Shown here: one piece after another, positions 32,517 through 34,831 of the stretch | Layout of the letters: the number at the start of each line of letters is the position of its first letter | Numbering within the stretch: the stretch's first letter is position 1 | Assembly: GCA_958413895.1 (NCBI GenBank) | Contig: CATYVQ010000018.1 | Span: 1 to 34,831, forward strand | Length of the DNA: 34,831 nt | Origin: an uncultured Collinsella sp. | GTDB lineage: Bacteria > Actinomycetota > Coriobacteriia > Coriobacteriales > Coriobacteriaceae | Direction of reading: 5' to 3' | Position numbers and translations under genes: made by a program | Notes under the pieces: generated by a model | The model's input: the letters and a program-made list of their open reading frames with translations, nothing else | What the model was told of the DNA's origin: nothing | Database searches by the model: none

Positions 32517-34133
32517 TTAGTCATCCGACCCTTCGTCCATGATTCCCAGATCTTCGAGCGCATCCTTCGCCGCCAGTTCCATGGCAGGACCGATCAAGTC
32601 GATAAGATCGGTCGCGATGACGCTCTTCTCACCATACTCCGTCGCCGCGGCAAAACCGGCGTAGCTGTGAAGTGCGACGGCGTACGAATACAGCAACTCC
32701 CAACGATCCATCTCGTCGCGCATGGTGGCAAGCGTGCCGGCCAAAATACCCGCGAGAACATCACCCGAACCGGCAGTTGCCAGAGAAGCCGGACCCGAGA
32801 GCGGCAGCAGCACACGCTCAACGCCACAGATAGCCGTCGTCGGCCCCTTGGCAATGACCACCAGATTGTCGGAGCCTGCAGCCCAGACAACCTTCTGCGC
32901 GGCCGCAATCGCGGTACCAAGGTCGTTCACCTCGTCACCGGCAACCAGACGCGAAAGCTCACGATAGTGCGGCGTCATAACCAACGGCTGCTCGCGACGA
33001 TACATCTCGGGATTACTATCAATACCGTCAATGGCAATCTTAGCAAGGCAGTTGAGTGCATCGGCGTCCAAAATAAGCGGCACATCAAGCTCGAGCAAGC
33101 CCGAAACCACCTGCATAGCGCCGGCAGATGTCGTCATACCGGGACCGCACAGTACGCAGCTGTACTTCTTTGCAATCTCGCACACCGTCATGCGCGCAGC
33201 GGCGCCAAAGGAGCCGCGGGAATCAGACGGAATAGCAAAGACGGGAATCGAAGGAAGTGCCATGCGAATAAGATTGGCGCAGGCGTCAGGAGCCGCGACT
33301 GCCACGTAACCAGCACCCGCGCGAGCTGCAGACTTGGCCGCCATAATGGCAGCACCAGGATATTGCGCAGATCCGGCGACAATAAGCACAGAACCACGGG
33401 AATACTTATCGATATTCGTAGGTAGTGGGGCAAAGTAATCAACTAAGTCACCGGGCTCGACAATCTCGGCGGCGTGGTCGACATCATCGATGACCTCGTC
33501 AAGACGGTCGTAAAGATTGCCGCAGATCAAATCGCCAGCATACTCAGGGCCATCAGCGCTATACAGACCAATCTTGGGCGCAATCATCGTCACCGTATGC
33601 TCGGCACGAATGCAGTCGTCATCAACAACGCCCGTCTCGGCATTCAGACCCGAGGGGACATCAATGGATACGACACAATCGGCGCATTCATTGACCGTAG
33701 GAATCCAAATAGAGAACGGCGCACGCAGATTTCCGTGGAAACCGGTACCAAAAATGGCATCGACAACAACATCGGCCTTATCGATCAAAACCTCGAGTTC
33801 GTCACGCGAGGGGCCGACGCAAACGTGCACATCACGCCCGGCAGTACGACGAGCAACATGACGTGCCAGAGCAGCGGGAATCTCATCCGGCTCAACCGGA
33901 GAAACGATATCCACGTCCACACCCTTATGGCTCAGGATATCGGCGGCAACCCAACCGTCGCCGCCATTATTACCAAAACCGACCAGAACGAGAACCCGAT
34001 CGGGATTGAGCTTCAAGACCTCGTTGGCGGCAAACTCACCCGCTAGCTCCATAAGCTCGGCCTTCGAAGTCCCTTCGCGTTCGATGATATCCTCGAGACG
34101 AACGACTTCTTCGGTACTCAAAACCGGTTTCAT
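32517..34133 (-). CDS. nnr: Bifunctional NAD(P)H-hydrate epimerase/dehydratase
   Basis: A 538-residue repair enzyme for damaged NADH and NADPH hydrates. The N-terminal YjeF_N epimerase domain (about 1-215) contains GFGNNGGDGW (52-61) and the catalytic aspartate in VVDAIFGTGFHG. The C-terminal ribokinase-like dehydratase domain (about 235-530) contains SRGSVLIVAGSAQYPGAAIMAAK, VLCGPGM and the signature TAGSGDVLAGILAG. The acpS stop (TAG) is directly followed by its ATG, so the genes are translationally coupled. acpS-nnr-alr is a familiar gene order. Confidence 0.96.
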   Translation of the reverse strand: MKPVLSTEEVVRLEDIIEREGTSKAELMELAGEFAANEVLKLNPDRVLVLVGFGNNGGDGWVAADILSHKGVDVDIVSPVEPDEIPAALARHVARRTAGRDVHVCVGPSRDELEVLIDKADVVVDAIFGTGFHGNLRAPFSIWIPTVNECADCVVSIDVPSGLNAETGVVDDDCIRAEHTVTMIAPKIGLYSADGPEYAGDLICGNLYDRLDEVIDDVDHAAEIVEPGDLVDYFAPLPTNIDKYSRGSVLIVAGSAQYPGAAIMAAKSAARAGAGYVAVAAPDACANLIRMALPSIPVFAIPSDSRGSFGAAARMTVCEIAKKYSCVLCGPGMTTSAGAMQVVSGLLELDVPLILDADALNCLAKIAIDGIDSNPEMYRREQPLVMTPHYRELSRLVAGDEVNDLGTAIAAAQKVVWAAGSDNLVVIAKGPTTAICGVERVLLPLSGPASLATAGSGDVLAGILAGTLATMRDEMDRWELLYSYAVALHSYAGFAAATEYGEKSVIATDLIDLIGPAMELAAKDALEDLGIMDEGSDD

Positions 34134-34673
34134 CTATGCTCCTAGCGTATCTTGCGAAGCATCGCCCAAGTGCTCCGTCAATGCTGAATTCTGCAGCTGC
34201 TCAAGCTCATCTAAAACAGAGCGAGCCTCTTTAAATGTCTGCGCTACGCGTTTCTTGGTGCTCACCTTTTCCTCTTTTGGCTTAGGCCGTGCATCTTCGG
34301 TAATCGCGATGGCATTCGCAACGGCTAAGTCTCCTGTAAGCGTAATGGAAAGAGCGACCTCAACAACACCCAGCTCTTGAGCGATCTCGAGAGCACGGCC
34401 CGAAAGCAGCGCCTTCGGTTTGCCGAGTTTATCACGCGTAACCGAAACATCCTTGCGACCAACGCCTTGACTAAAACCCGTGCCGAGAGCTTTAAGTACC
34501 GCCTCGCGCGAAGCAAAGCGGCTGGCATAGTGAGCAGCGGGACGCGATGATGCATCACAATACGCACGCTCTTCTTCGGTAAACACACGCCGAGCAAACG
34601 ACGGCGTCTTTTCAAGAATTGATTTCATACGGGAAATCTCGACGATATCAACGCCGATACCAGCTTCAGCCAT
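34134..34673 (-). CDS. acpS: Holo-[acyl-carrier-protein] synthase with C-terminal extension
   Basis: A 179-residue enzyme from the ATG at 34673 (GGAGGTG upstream; an earlier in-frame ATG is less likely). It transfers 4'-phosphopantetheine from CoA to acyl carrier protein. The family core occupies residues 1-120: GIGVDIVEISRM with the Mg-binding Asp, FTEEERAYC, and ASRFASREAVLKALGTG with the catalytic Glu. The remaining 55 residues (from about 125, RPKPKEEKVSTKKRVAQTF onward) are a lysine-rich helical tail absent from typical 120-residue AcpS proteins. It is the first gene of the six-gene operon and has a good promoter at 34703-34732. Confidence 0.94.
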   Translation of the reverse strand: MAEAGIGVDIVEISRMKSILEKTPSFARRVFTEEERAYCDASSRPAAHYASRFASREAVLKALGTGFSQGVGRKDVSVTRDKLGKPKALLSGRALEIAQELGVVEVALSITLTGDLAVANAIAITEDARPKPKEEKVSTKKRVAQTFKEARSVLDELEQLQNSALTEHLGDASQDTLGA

Positions 34674-34702
34674 GTTCACCTCCATATCGCACAGACTAAG
34701 TT

Positions 34703-34732
34703 ATTGTAGCCCGTTCACAGAAGATGCGACAA
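34703..34732 (-). promoter_or_regulatory. Promoter of the acpS-nnr-alr-udg-tsaE-tsaBD operon
   Basis: On the minus strand TTGTCG (34727-34732) and TACAAT (34703-34708) are 18 bp apart. The start of transcription would be about 23 bases before the acpS ATG, leaving room for only the strong GGAGGTG ribosome site. Confidence 0.65.
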
Positions 34733-34782
34733 ACGAGGGTTATAAAACACAGCTACTATGTGAGACAAAAGCCCGTAAACGC

Positions 34783-34812
34783 AAAAAAGGGGGAGGCCGC
34801 GAGGCCTCCCCC
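34783..34812 (-). terminator. Terminator of a gene beyond the right edge
   Basis: On the minus strand GGGGGAGGCC pairs with GGCCTCCCCC around TCGC, followed by TTTTTT. It must end a leftward transcript coming from beyond base 34831. Confidence 0.85.
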
Positions 34813-34831
34813 TTCTCAGTTCAAGCGTACG

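Overview
The window reads as a chromosomal segment of a high-GC Gram-positive gut actinobacterium of the class Coriobacteriia, most like Collinsella. This is inferred from gene content and style: a TsaB-RimI-TsaD triple fusion, twin-arginine lipoprotein signals, Shine-Dalgarno sites of the AGGAG type and strong GC codon bias. I could not run a search to confirm it. There is no rRNA, prophage, IS transposase or CRISPR array. One tRNA gene is present.

Layout. Bases 1-3600 hold mostly regulators on the minus strand: the start of an unidentified gene, two overlapping GntR/UTRA regulators, a small DUF4428-like protein and a LacI-family regulator. Next come murB (3784-4746, plus) and a convergent secreted coiled-coil/CHAP peptidoglycan hydrolase. 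From 6446 to 20077 lies a carbohydrate block: galE, malQ, glgP, an ABC sugar importer in the order binding protein, permease, permease, ATPase (minus strand), a TreR-like GntR regulator, and a PTS alpha-glucoside EIICB permease whose C-terminus is a complete HAD phosphatase. Then follow a polyprenyl diphosphate synthase, a cytosolic-looking peptidoglycan-binding-domain protein, tRNA-Gln(TTG), a large protein with a JetD-like (DUF2220) Toprim domain, and cstA with an attenuator-type leader. The right end is a tight six-gene minus-strand operon: acpS, nnr, alr, a family-4 uracil-DNA glycosylase, tsaE and tsaB-rimI-tsaD.

How the genes work together. Five near-palindromes of the form TTGTTTAAACAA lie at the promoters of malQ(-glgP), the ABC operon, the TreR-like gene and the PTS-HAD gene. 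They suggest one alpha-glucan regulon with two uptake routes, ABC for free oligosaccharide and PTS for phosphorylated disaccharide, feeding MalQ and GlgP. The HAD phosphatase fused to the PTS permease would let imported sugar phosphate be dephosphorylated on the spot and join the same MalQ/GlgP pathway without a phospho-glucosidase.

The most unusual signals are noncoding. (1) A repeat family at 4824-4954, 27428-27559 and 27703-27837, plus a half copy near 22573-22634, has a conserved core of about 68 nt inside near-perfect 31-33 bp inverted arms whose sequence differs completely between copies, the reverse of a normal MITE. (2) A short leader ORF ending in Ile-Ile-Ser-Val-Val-Ile-Ile lies ahead of alternative hairpins and an intrinsic terminator in the cstA leader, which looks like branched-chain amino acid attenuation of a transporter. 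(3) Four 14-bp repeats in alternating orientation sit at a 40-41 bp period at 11730-11865.
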